Below are positions 1 to 7,180 of a stretch of 64,000 bases of DNA, in pieces. Source of the DNA: Leclercia sp. 29361 (lineage in GTDB: Bacteria; Pseudomonadota; Gammaproteobacteria; Enterobacterales; Enterobacteriaceae); the NCBI RefSeq assembly GCF_011290365.1, contig NZ_CP049786.1, forward strand, positions 2,232,001-2,296,000, in the 5' to 3' direction. A program made the position numbers and the translations under genes. The notes beneath the pieces were generated by a model that made no database searches, was not told the origin of the DNA, and worked only from the letters and a program-made list of their open reading frames with translations. Position 1 is the first letter of the stretch. Each line of letters opens with the position of its first letter.

Positions 1-2
1 TG

Positions 3-542
3 GGGAATGGGTTGCCGTCAGGCGTGACGCTGTTTGGGCGGGCTTTTACCGACCAGTATCTGCTCAGCCTTGCCGGGGCGTTACAACGTCACCTGAAGCT
101 GGCTTTGCCCGGCGATCGCCAGATTCAGGCGGCTTCACCCGTTACCACCGCCAGCCACGATCGCCTGTCGGTGGTGGTCTGCGGGGCACACCTCGACGGG
201 CTGGCGCTGAACCATCAGCTGCGTCAGCGGGGGGCAACGCTCCGCGAGACCACCCGCAGCGCACCGCACTATCGGCTGTATGCTCTGGCCGACGGTAAAC
301 GCCCCGGCATGGTGCGCGACCGCGAACAGGGGGTGGCCATCGCCGTTGAGGTGTGGGATCTGCCCCATACCGAAGTGGGATCGTTTCTGGCCGGGATCCC
401 GGCACCACTGGGGCTCGGCAAAGTTGAACTGGAGGACGGACGCTGGTTAACGGGATTTATCTGCGAGGCGTATGGTCTGCAGGGGGCAAAAGATATCACT
501 TCGTTTGGCGGCTGGCGGGCCTGGCTTGCTCACCAGCGGTGA
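3..542 (+). CDS. atzF: Allophanate hydrolase, C-terminal part (5' truncated by window edge)
   Basis: The reading frame is open from the window edge; the first full codon is at position 3 and the true start lies upstream. The visible ~179 residues match the small C-terminal domain of AtzF-type allophanate hydrolases, with the linker motif GLPSGVTLFG at its start and the terminal segment AYGLQGAKDITSFGGW. In the family the N-terminal amidase domain deaminates allophanate and this C-terminal domain decarboxylates the intermediate, completing ATP-dependent urea breakdown to ammonia and CO2 after urea carboxylase. It converges with dmsD, 16 bp away. The urea importer at 33.6-39.0 kb in the same window fits this pathway. 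Confidence 0.85.
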   Translation, partial: GNGLPSGVTLFGRAFTDQYLLSLAGALQRHLKLALPGDRQIQAASPVTTASHDRLSVVVCGAHLDGLALNHQLRQRGATLRETTRSAPHYRLYALADGKRPGMVRDREQGVAIAVEVWDLPHTEVGSFLAGIPAPLGLGKVELEDGRWLTGFICEAYGLQGAKDITSFGGWRAWLAHQR

Positions 543-558
543 GCAGCCAGGAATAAGG

Positions 559-1158
559 TTACCGGTAGAGCGGCTTCTCTGCCACCGGGATCAACAACGT
601 GGATTGCCAGTCGGCCAGCGTCAGCTGGGCCAGCTGTCCCAGCGCCCGGTAGAACGGGTGGCCTGCGTTTTCGACAAACACGGTGAGAAAACGGGTGCTC
701 CACGGCAAAAGATGCCAGGCCAGAAGCTGATCCCGCTCCGCATCACGCCCTGTTTCTGCCAGCCAGGCGGCCAGCAGCAGCAGGGTACCGAAGTGATCTT
801 CCGGTTCGTTCTGCGCCATCTCAAAGACAATGCCGTTGTCGCGCATCCACTGACGCAGCGCCAGGGTGGAGTCGCCGAACAGCACCGATTCGCGATCCAG
901 CCAGACCGATCCCCATGGCGGGGCGGGCAGCGCCCAGGGGCCGATAAATAGCCGCTGCCAGGCATCGGGGAGCGGTTCGTCAGACGGCTGGCGCAGGGCG
1001 TCGGCGAGGGGGGCTAACTGCCCGGGCGGCAGCGGCCAGTCCTGCTGCCAGTCGCCCTGAGTCAGGGCTGTCACCAATGGGGCAGCCTGCTCGCTGTCCG
1101 GGGCAAAATAAAACAGTGCGCCCAGGACCCGGGCGGTAAACGCAAAACCTTCATTCAT
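559..1158 (-). CDS. dmsD: Tat proofreading chaperone DmsD
   Basis: 199 residues, of the TorD/DmsD family of cytoplasmic redox-enzyme maturation proteins. They bind the twin-arginine leader of DmsA/YnfE/YnfF until the molybdenum cofactor is inserted. The stretch WQRLFIGPWALPAPPWGSVW followed by DRESVLFG and QNEPEDHFG is the DmsD core, and the length equals that of E. coli (about 204). The start at 1158 is chosen because an AAGGA box lies 8 nt before it and the protein then begins as in E. coli; an in-frame extension upstream is not needed. It is the last gene of the ynfFGH-dmsD operon, 43 bp after ynfH. Its client reductase is interrupted here, so it may lack a substrate unless other paralogues exist. 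Confidence 0.93.
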   Translation of the reverse strand: MNEGFAFTARVLGALFYFAPDSEQAAPLVTALTQGDWQQDWPLPPGQLAPLADALRQPSDEPLPDAWQRLFIGPWALPAPPWGSVWLDRESVLFGDSTLALRQWMRDNGIVFEMAQNEPEDHFGTLLLLAAWLAETGRDAERDQLLAWHLLPWSTRFLTVFVENAGHPFYRALGQLAQLTLADWQSTLLIPVAEKPLYR

Positions 1159-1201
1159 TACTGCATTCCTTGAACGGCGCGGGTTGCCCCGCGCTGACAC
1201 A

Positions 1202-2056
1202 TTATCCGGCAATCGCCATACCTACGGTCATATGCAGGCCGTAGAAGACGCCACGGCCAATAAGCTCTCCGGCCACCACCAGCAGCAGCCCCAACGTGAG
1301 TCCCGGTAACGTCGGGACTTTGCGCCGCACCAGCGCGCAGAGCCAGCAGCCCAACCCGGCCGCCAGCAGTATGATACGCCACACCTGCAGGGAACCATAA
1401 TCCGGCACCAGGGCGTTGGCCTGCTGGACGGAAGTGTGGATGTTCCCGAGATCATGACTCTGCATAACCACTGCCGCCACGCCGATCAGCAGCGCCACCA
1501 CGGCGATCCCTGCCGCCACATGGGCATTAAAATGCGCCTTCGCCAGCCGCATCAGCAGGGCCGCAAACAGCGGGCCGCCGAGGAGCATCGTCAGGAAGAA
1601 ATTCAGGGTGGTGTAGCCGTTATGCCAGGTGGGCACCGTATCAATCTGATACACGCGGGTCATCGCCCAGACAAACACCAGCCCCAACACCATGCTCAGC
1701 ACCAGCCAGATCTTGCCCAGCGTTGCCGGCATTTTGCCGAGGACGGCCACCAGCCACCAGAAGCCGCCGACGGCAAAGAACAGCGACCCGCTGGCAATTT
1801 CGTTGCTCAGGCCGGAGGCGCCGACGCGATTCAGGGAGTTAAAGGCGCGTAGCGGCGAGCCGAGGTGCAGCACCGAGGCGACAAAACCCAACCCCATCAC
1901 CAGCCATAAAAAGAACATGCTGCGCACCAGGCGGTAGCGTACCACCGGGTCGTGCTCGCGGATCCAGGCTGCGCCTGCCACTATCAATGCCCCGACGACG
2001 CACTGACCGAACACGGTAAAAATGACCAGCGGCCATTCATGCCATCCATTTCCCAT
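1202..2056 (-). CDS. ynfH: DMSO-reductase-type membrane anchor YnfH
   Basis: 284 residues, of the DmsC family. This polytopic inner-membrane anchor, with about eight hydrophobic segments, takes electrons from menaquinol and docks the YnfF/YnfG subunits on the periplasmic face. The start MGNGWHEWPLVIFTV, the segment YQIDTVPTWHNGYTTL and the end FYGLHMTVGMAIAG agree with E. coli YnfH better than with DmsC. The start at 2056 has a strong AGGAGG box and lies 1 nt after the ynfG stop, implying translational coupling. In-frame codons upstream of it overlap ynfG and were rejected. The gene itself looks intact even though its catalytic partner is split. Confidence 0.92.
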   Translation of the reverse strand: MGNGWHEWPLVIFTVFGQCVVGALIVAGAAWIREHDPVVRYRLVRSMFFLWLVMGLGFVASVLHLGSPLRAFNSLNRVGASGLSNEIASGSLFFAVGGFWWLVAVLGKMPATLGKIWLVLSMVLGLVFVWAMTRVYQIDTVPTWHNGYTTLNFFLTMLLGGPLFAALLMRLAKAHFNAHVAAGIAVVALLIGVAAVVMQSHDLGNIHTSVQQANALVPDYGSLQVWRIILLAAGLGCWLCALVRRKVPTLPGLTLGLLLVVAGELIGRGVFYGLHMTVGMAIAG

Positions 2057-2057
2057 C

Positions 2058-2675
2058 TCACACCTCCTTTGGATTGGCCAGATAGCCGGTGGTATCACCC
2101 GTGGGTCGGCTGTTGGCATTGGGTTTAATGACGATACTCGGCTTCGTGAAGTGCGCCGACGGCAGCGGGGCGACGGCGGCCAGCTTGCCGTGTTTCTGAC
2201 GCAACTCCTCAATCGGGCCGAAGTCCAGGGCCCGCAGCGGGCAGGACTCGACGCAGATCGGTTTTTTACCGTCGGCGACACGCTCATGGCAGCCGTCGCA
2301 CTTGGTCATATGGCCTTTGGCGGCGTTGTACTGCGGGGCGCCGTACGGGCAGGCCATATGGCAGTAGCGACACCCGATGCAGACATCCTCATTCACCACC
2401 ACAAAGCCGTCCTCGCGCTTGTGCATCGCCCCGCTGGGGCAGACTTTGGTGCAGGCCGGATCCTCGCAGTGGTTGCAGGCGATGGAGAGGTAGTAGGCAA
2501 ATACGTTCTGCTGCCAGACGCCGTTGTCCTCCTGCCAGTCGCCGCCCGTGTACTCGTAGATGCGGCGGAAGCTGACGTCCGGGGTCAGGTCCTTGTAATC
2601 CTTGCACGCCAGTTCGCAGGTTTTACACCCGGTGCAGCGGCTGGAATCAATAAAAAATCCATACTGAGTGGTCAT
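2058..2675 (-). CDS. ynfG: DMSO-reductase-type iron-sulfur subunit YnfG
   Basis: 205 residues, of the DmsB family. Four cysteine groups that carry [4Fe-4S] clusters are all present: CTGCKTCELAC, CNHCEDPACTKVC, CIGCRYCHMAC, and CDGC with the later C-x3-C near PICVESC. The subunit wires electrons from YnfH to the molybdopterin subunit. The protein is nearly identical in kind to both DmsB and YnfG of E. coli; the neighbours (ynfH, dmsD, ynfD, ynfC) decide for ynfG. It lies 10 bp after the end of the ynfF 3' fragment and 1 nt before ynfH. With the element inserted upstream it can only be transcribed from a promoter inside the element or the fragment. Confidence 0.93.
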   Translation of the reverse strand: MTTQYGFFIDSSRCTGCKTCELACKDYKDLTPDVSFRRIYEYTGGDWQEDNGVWQQNVFAYYLSIACNHCEDPACTKVCPSGAMHKREDGFVVVNEDVCIGCRYCHMACPYGAPQYNAAKGHMTKCDGCHERVADGKKPICVESCPLRALDFGPIEELRQKHGKLAAVAPLPSAHFTKPSIVIKPNANSRPTGDTTGYLANPKEV

Positions 2676-2685
2676 CGGCTACTCC

Positions 2686-3702
2686 TTACGCCTTCTCGAT
2701 TTGCACCAGATTGGTGTGTTGTGGGTTGCCCTTCGCCAGCGGCGACGGACGGTGCGTGGTCAGGGTGTTCATGCAGGCGCCGTGGTCAACGCGGTCGCCC
2801 TGCATATCTGCCTGATGCCACGCCCCCTGGCCCATGGCGCTGACCCCCGGCATGATCCGCGGCGTGACTTTGGCGGCAATGCGCACTTCGCCCCGGGTAT
2901 TAAAGACCCGCACCATGTCGCCGTTTTGGATGCCGCGCGCCCGGGCATCCACCGGGTTGAGCCACACTTCCTGGCGGCAGGCGGCCTGCAGCACGTCCAC
3001 GTTGCCGTAGCTGGAGTGGGTGCGGGCTTTATAGTGAAAGCCGAACAGCTGGAGTGGGAACTGGCCGCGATCGTCCGAGTCCCAGCCTTCGAAGGTGGAG
3101 GCATACACCGGCAGCGGGCTGATGGTTTCATCCGCCTGCAGCTCCCAGGTGCGGGCGATCTCTGCCAGCCGACTGGAGTAGATCTCGATTTTGCCCGACG
3201 GGGTTTTCAGCGGGTTGGCCTCAGGATCGTCGCGGAATTTCTTGTAGGCCACAAAGTGACCGTTGGGATCTTTTCGCTTATAGATGCCCATCTCTTTGAG
3301 CGCCTCGTAAGAGGGGAGCTGCGGATCTTTCGCCACCATTTTGGCGTACAGATACTGCAACCACTCCTCCTGAGTACGGCCTTCGGTAAAGCGCTGATGG
3401 ATATCTGGCCCGAGGCGTTTCGCCACTTCGCTCATGATCCAGTAGATAGGTTTACGTTCGAATTTTGGCGCGGTCACCGGCTGGAGGAAAATTAGGTAGC
3501 CCATATTCCCGGCATAATCGTTGGGAATAATGTCCTCCTGCTCGACGGTCATCAGATCGGGCAGCAGCAGGTCGGCATATTTCGCCGACGAGGTCATGAA
3601 GTTGTCGATTACCACGATCATTTCGCACTTACTCTCGTCCTGCAGAATGTCGTGGGTTTTGTTGATGTCCGAGTGCTGGTTGATGATGGTGTTGCCGGCG
3701 TA
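2686..3702 (-). pseudogene. ynfF: ynfF 3' fragment (codons 475-812), separated from its 5' part by the element
   Basis: The fragment encodes the C-terminal 338 residues of a DmsA/YnfF-type molybdopterin oxidoreductase, from YAGNTIINQHSDIN to the usual end SPLAKGNPQHTNLVQIEKA. It includes the molydopterin-dinucleotide-binding domain (PLQLFGFHYKARTHSSYGN and APRIMPG-like region). It has no start of its own: the open frame runs on to 3852, but those 50 codons are element sequence antisense to the integrase. Joined at the IWN codons to the 5' part (10451-11872) it gives an uninterrupted 812-codon gene, against 814 residues for E. coli DmsA. The gene is therefore split by insertion and is not decayed. 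Confidence 0.95.
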
Positions 3703-3712
3703 GTTCCAGATG
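3702..3712 (+). repeat. attL core repeat
   Basis: AGTTCCAGATG, identical to 10450-10460. On the minus strand it encodes the IWN codons of the reductase. The identity continues as ACT after one mismatch. Sequence to the left is reductase; sequence to the right is element. Confidence 0.88.
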
Positions 3713-3777
3713 GACTCCACTGTCAGACGGATGGACGGACTTGAAGTAGTTGACTCAACGCTACTTAAGGTCCTGAT

Positions 3778-5364
3778 ATGACTGACATTAACCATGACAA
3801 TACTGTATATCCATCCAGTTCTTTCTCTGGGTCTCCCTATCTGTATCAGCAAGTCTACACCTCAAGTCCTGACACAAGGCTGACACAAATCAACCTATTG
3901 GCTACGCCTCAGTTAGTCCGTAGAGCCAATGGTCGATATACTATCCGCTTCAGACTCAAGGGACAGACCATCCCGTTTCTTTCAGTATCGACCCGCAGCA
4001 CAGACAGGAGAGTAGCCACAATGCGTCAGAGAGAGCTTGCAGCCACAGCTAAGACCTTCATGTTGGATAGGCCTGAAGTCTCACTACAGGAGCTTACAGA
4101 GCATCTCCGGTCTATGGCTGAGCAGTTTCTGACAGACGCTAGTGACGATTACTGGAATGGACTTGAGGTCGCTACTCTGGTCGACGAGAAGTCCAACCTG
4201 AGGGAGCTAGCCGCTACGCAAGCCTTGAGTCTGGACCAGCAGAAGGGCATAAGGTTAGCGCTTGAAGTCCTGACCGCAGCACAGCAGAGGGTAGACACTG
4301 GTGATACCTCTGGCCTGATTGATATTGTGATGAATAACCCTACGGATTACTCAACTATATGCGACTCTATGGCAATTCTGAGTAACGAGCAGGGAGTCAG
4401 CCCAGAAGTATTCACGCAGGAGCGCCAACCTGAGGTCGCTATCTGTAGTTTTTCTGAGCTTGTGTCCTCACTGCTGGCTGAGAAGGTTCAGACCTTGAAG
4501 ACATCCAGCTACAAGGACCTCTCGTCCTCACTGAATACCGTCTCCCGGTTCCTTACTTCTGGCATGGACCTGATGTCCCGCTCTGAGTGGCTGGCAGTGA
4601 GGGACGCTATGCTGTCTGCTGAGGTGAGACCATCGACGATTAACAAGCTACTGACCAAGGCGAAGATGTGTCTGGACTATGGCCTGATGAATGGGCAACT
4701 TGAGGGCCGCAACCCGATTGAGCGCATGAAGTTAACTAAGGATGTAGACTCCAAGCGTAGAGCATTCACTGACGAGGAGCTGGAGAGACTTCTTGTCCGG
4801 GTAGAGGCTGAGTATCAGTTCACGCGACACACCGCTCACACGACCTCTGAGGCTCGCAGATGGGCGACTCTGGTATCTGTGGTCACTGGAGCTAGGTCTG
4901 CTGAGGTCTGCCACCTGATTAAACGTGACATTGTAACCTTGGACAATGGACTGGTCTGTATCGACATTAATGAAGATGGGGACGGGAAGTCCGTAAAGAA
5001 CAAGCATTCAGTCCGACTTGTACCGCTGACCGATGGCGCTTATGGGTTTGACCTGACGTCCTTCCTGTCGTGGGTAGACGCTCAGCCTGATGATGGTCCT
5101 CTCTTCGGGATGACACCGAGCGCCTACTCTAGCTGGTTTAACTCTCGGGTCCTGACTGAGGCCCTGCCAGACGCCGATAACGTCTCGCTTCATAGTCTGA
5201 GGCATTGGCTGGCGACCCGTATGAAAGAGCGTGGTGTCAATCTGGTGGACGCTCAGGGCATCTTAGGTCATAGCTCGCAGTCAATCACTTACGACCTGTA
5301 CGGGAAGGGGCACGCGGTAGGACGTCTGGCTGATGCGCTAAATCTGGCACTGGTAGGGATGTGA
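3778..5364 (+). CDS. int: Tyrosine recombinase (integrase) of the satellite
   Basis: 528 residues, of the phage integrase family. It performs site-specific insertion and excision. A long N-terminal region (about 1-320) holds arm-binding and SAM-like core-binding segments. The catalytic domain shows Arg373 in VVTGARSAEV, Lys409 in KNKHSVRLVPL, His472 and Arg475 in HSLRHWLATR, His498 in LGHSS, and the nucleophile Tyr508 in TYDLYGKG. The gene starts 66 bp inside attL and reads inward, as usual for integrases beside their att site. It is longer than most phage integrases (about 330-420). Its GC content and its heavy use of GTC/GAC words differ from the chromosome. Two candidate arm sites fall in its first 115 bp, so the integrase could bind its own 5' coding region. 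Confidence 0.95.
   Translation: MTDINHDNTVYPSSSFSGSPYLYQQVYTSSPDTRLTQINLLATPQLVRRANGRYTIRFRLKGQTIPFLSVSTRSTDRRVATMRQRELAATAKTFMLDRPEVSLQELTEHLRSMAEQFLTDASDDYWNGLEVATLVDEKSNLRELAATQALSLDQQKGIRLALEVLTAAQQRVDTGDTSGLIDIVMNNPTDYSTICDSMAILSNEQGVSPEVFTQERQPEVAICSFSELVSSLLAEKVQTLKTSSYKDLSSSLNTVSRFLTSGMDLMSRSEWLAVRDAMLSAEVRPSTINKLLTKAKMCLDYGLMNGQLEGRNPIERMKLTKDVDSKRRAFTDEELERLLVRVEAEYQFTRHTAHTTSEARRWATLVSVVTGARSAEVCHLIKRDIVTLDNGLVCIDINEDGDGKSVKNKHSVRLVPLTDGAYGFDLTSFLSWVDAQPDDGPLFGMTPSAYSSWFNSRVLTEALPDADNVSLHSLRHWLATRMKERGVNLVDAQGILGHSSQSITYDLYGKGHAVGRLADALNLALVGM
3870..3890 (+). promoter_or_regulatory. Candidate integrase arm-type sites, left end
   Basis: Two direct copies of TGACACAAR at 3870 and 3881, 11 bp apart, inside the 5' part of int. 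The same word occurs twice near the right end (10363, 10386). Repeats of one short word near both ends, outside the core, are typical of integrase arm sites. The role is inferred. Confidence 0.45.
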
Positions 5365-5377
5365 GTGGAGAATCGTA

Positions 5378-5986
5378 ATGGTTAAAGAGTTTAAAGTCCG
5401 TAAAGAAAATAAGCCGTCATATGAATGTATGATTACTGCTGAAACCTGTTTGGGGTTAGCAGGTCTGGCGACCGAGGAGTGGGAGCGTGAGCACCATTAT
5501 CGTACAGGTATCATATTCACTGCCTTTGCTATTGAGGCTATGTTCATCTTCTATAGAAAACAGGTTGACCCCGGTTACGATAAGACGAAACCAGAGTGCA
5601 GAAAGACAATGCACAAGAAAACGTTAAAATTGTGCGGCTTTACTAATTATATGGGGACAAAACCTTATCAAATTATCAAAGAGTGTCTTGAGGTAAGAGA
5701 TGCAATTGCTCACGGCGATTCGTACACTTCCAGCTATAATTTCTCAGCGGATCATTTGGATAACCAAGACGATATTGCAAGAGGTGTCTTGGCGGTAAAC
5801 TCCGAACAATTCCGGGGATTAACTGCCGACCTCCTTAAGAAATACATTGAGATGGCAAAGCATATTGACCATGAGATTTATGATAACGGTTACAGGCCTT
5901 CTGAAGAGGACCTTCCGGCAGCCGAGCGTAGAAACCTGATGTTAGCTTTCGGGGTCAGTGGGGTGTCAATGTGGCCTAGCGTCTGA
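5378..5986 (+). CDS. HEPN-type protein, likely antiviral cargo of the satellite
   Basis: 202 residues, mostly helical. The segment EVRDAIAHG contains Arg107-x4-His112, the RNase signature (R-x4-6-H) of HEPN domains found in toxins and abortive-infection proteins. A polar/aromatic helix before it (AIEAMFIFYRKQ) fits the HEPN fold. It starts 13 bp after int with a GGAG box, so it may be co-transcribed with it. Its sequence is clearly more AT-rich than int and the capsid genes, and it holds one of the only two GATC sites in the element, both signs of separate acquisition. This position, between integrase and the phage-responsive module, is a typical cargo spot in satellites. Exact family and target are not recognised; the RNase activity is a prediction. 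Confidence 0.65.
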   Translation: MVKEFKVRKENKPSYECMITAETCLGLAGLATEEWEREHHYRTGIIFTAFAIEAMFIFYRKQVDPGYDKTKPECRKTMHKKTLKLCGFTNYMGTKPYQIIKECLEVRDAIAHGDSYTSSYNFSADHLDNQDDIARGVLAVNSEQFRGLTADLLKKYIEMAKHIDHEIYDNGYRPSEEDLPAAERRNLMLAFGVSGVSMWPSV

Positions 5987-6076
5987 ACGTAGGGGCTTAA
6001 CTAGCATTTTAAGGATAGATATGGTTCTGCGAAATATTATAATTGATATAGTTTACAAGGGTTACAATTAGCGGGC

Positions 6077-6099
6077 ATTATACCTTCACTATAGGGAAG
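6077..6099 (+). promoter_or_regulatory. T7-type phage RNA polymerase promoter, copy 1
   Basis: ATTATACCTTCACTATA followed by GGGAAG; predicted +1 at 6094. The block TCACTATAGGGA equals the melting and start region of T7 class III promoters, while the upstream recognition part differs, as it does between T7, T3, SP6 and gh-1 polymerases. No host sigma-70 gene uses this form. Confidence 0.75.
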
Positions 6100-6102
6100 G
6101 GG

Positions 6103-6125
6103 ACTAAACTATCACTATAGGGGAC
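6103..6125 (+). promoter_or_regulatory. T7-type phage RNA polymerase promoter, copy 2
   Basis: ACTAAACTATCACTATA followed by GGGGAC; predicted +1 at 6120. It shares TCACTATAGGG with copies 1 and 3 and lies 26 bp after copy 1. Its upstream part is the most divergent of the three. The initial RNA would begin with a small GGGG-A-CCCC hairpin. Confidence 0.65.
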
Positions 6126-6158
6126 CCCTAGCCCTCGACCCATACACACATTCATTTA

Positions 6159-6234
6159 GTCTCAGGCTTCCGGTAGCGGACCGATTGGAAACCATCCGCA
6201 GACGCCTAGTGTTAAATCACCTTGCGCCTGAGAC
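6159..6234 (+). ncRNA. Candidate structured RNA after T7-like promoter 2
   Basis: GTCTCAGGC (6159-6167) pairs perfectly with GCCTGAGAC (6226-6234) and closes a 76 nt domain. The domain contains a second stem, GCGGA (6175) with TCCGC (6195). It begins 39 nt after the predicted +1 of promoter copy 2 and overlaps no gene. No known RNA family is recognised. Confidence 0.4.
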
Positions 6235-6388
6235 CATTCTCTTTAACGTAGGTTATCTTCCCTTTTGACAGGCGGGGAGCAGAAGACCGCATCCGACTTT
6301 AAGTTGGCTCTGCGATAATCGCTGCGCGGATAACTGAAGAACCAAGACATCATTGCTGAGGTCTGCCATCCATTGAGGACAGGCGGAA

Positions 6389-6434
6389 ACTCAAAGAGGT
6401 TAGACCAGTGGTGTCTGAGGTTTGGGCTTTGAGT
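6389..6434 (+). ncRNA. Second stem-loop in the satellite control region
   Basis: ACTCAAAG (6389-6396) and CTTTGAGT (6427-6434) form an 8 bp perfect stem with a 30 nt loop. It lies between promoters 2 and 3 in non-coding sequence. Function unknown. Confidence 0.3.
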
Positions 6435-6548
6435 CCTGACCAGCAGGCTGGAGGAGACCATGAGTTTATCTTGTTATGGATTGTGTTATCACAATTCCCA
6501 TAAGAAGAACTTTAAGTCCAGCCAGCCAAAGTAAACATGGTCGCAAAT

Positions 6549-6571
6549 CTTATACCCTCACTATAGGGACC
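6549..6571 (+). promoter_or_regulatory. T7-type phage RNA polymerase promoter, copy 3
   Basis: CTTATACCCTCACTATA followed by GGGACC; predicted +1 at 6566. It matches copy 1 at TTATACC-TCACTATAGGGA, so the two define a candidate consensus. CCCTCACTA also recalls the T3 promoter. It reads toward the KilA-N and capsid genes. Confidence 0.75.
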
Positions 6572-6576
6572 ATGCA

Positions 6577-6613
6577 TTCCGCCTCCGGTCTTGATGCGTC
6601 AAGTTATGCGGAA
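6577..6613 (+). ncRNA. Nested hairpin directly after T7-like promoter 3
   Basis: TTCCGC (6577-6582) pairs with GCGGAA (6608-6613). Inside it, CTTGA (6590-6594) pairs with TCAAG (6599-6603) around a TGCG loop. It starts 11 nt after the predicted +1, so it would form the 5' end of the helper-driven transcript. It could stabilise or process the RNA or act as a decoy; none of this is shown. Confidence 0.35.
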
Positions 6614-6888
6614 GCTCTCCCGACATTAAGTCTTTCTCAGAAGACATCCCAAGGCAAGACAGCCTCTGTCAGACCTCCTGTATCGACCTCCAGCTCGTTA
6701 GCGTTCTTCAGTCATCTCATTGGCTTAAGTCTATCACCGCTCACCATCTGGGGTCCTTACAGCTCGTCCTGACATGCGGTCTCACCTTTATATGTACATG
6801 TAGAGACACCGGGTCACTCCAGACACCAGATGCAAAACTTTGCAACCGAACGGAAAACTTTCCTACCGTCTGGTAGTGGACTTGACGC

Positions 6889-7016
6889 GCTCAAAACTGA
6901 GCTGGTTGGCGAGGAAGTCTCCCTCCGAGTGGAGGACCAAAGACGCTAAGCGATTCTCTACCGTCCCGCAAAAAATGCGGGCCGTGAAGACAGGGCGTTA
7001 CCGCTCAAAACTGAGC
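6889..7016 (+). repeat. Two copies of GCTCAAAACTGAGC plus a GC hairpin
   Basis: The 14-mer occurs at 6889-6902 and 7003-7016; each copy is itself an inverted repeat (GCTCA/TGAGC). Between them, CCCGCA-AAAAA-TGCGGG (6965-6981) forms another hairpin. They bracket the decayed KilA-N segment and may be binding sites or scars of a small duplication. Confidence 0.55.
6900..7015 (+). pseudogene. Degenerate partial copy of the KilA-N gene
   Basis: In frame, codons here read KSPSEWRTKDAKRFST, clearly related to KAPSEWKTKEARRFAA of the intact KilA-N protein at 7181-7744, and the next residues stay weakly similar. No start codon with a ribosome binding site exists. The frame then runs into a CAC/CAT repeat that would give a histidine run and into unrelated sequence. 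I read this as the remnant of a tandem duplication of the middle of the KilA-N domain. Confidence 0.55.
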
Positions 7017-7180
7017 AGTCACCACCACCACCACCATCATCTCTGGTCTTCACACGACCTCATCATCACCTCAAGTCTTTCTGTATGTCTCCTGTTGCCT
7101 GTGAGTCTCCCTATCGTTGGGGGCTTGAGTAGGCTCTCAGGGTGTGACTTCAGGAGGCATAACAAAAGGAGTACAACGAT

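Larger units (their letters stand above)
5987..7180. other. 1.2 kb gene-poor control region of the satellite
   Basis: I see no convincing intact gene here. The region holds three T7-like promoters (6077, 6103, 6549), several inverted repeats that would fold in the RNA, and a degenerate KilA-N segment (about 6900-7015) flanked by two copies of GCTCAAAACTGAGC. Open frames at 6476-6772 and 6840-7262 cross these signals, lack ribosome binding sites and look accidental or decayed. In a 6.7 kb element this is a large share, so it probably carries regulation, RNA, replication or packaging signals. Confidence 0.7.

Noticed and set aside
2686..3852. A 388-codon reductase-like frame starting at 3852.
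   Set aside because: Codons from 3852 to 3703 are element DNA antisense to int; only 2686-3702 is reductase.
6476..6772. 98-codon frame in the satellite control region.
   Set aside because: It spans T7-like promoter 3 and its hairpin and has no ribosome binding site or known motif.
6077..7050. T7-like promoters plus a CAC/CAT histidine run could be expression-vector contamination.
   Set aside because: The promoters lack the TAATACGAC part used in vectors, no lac operator, resistance gene or origin is present, and the segment lies within an element with matched att repeats in a continuous chromosome.
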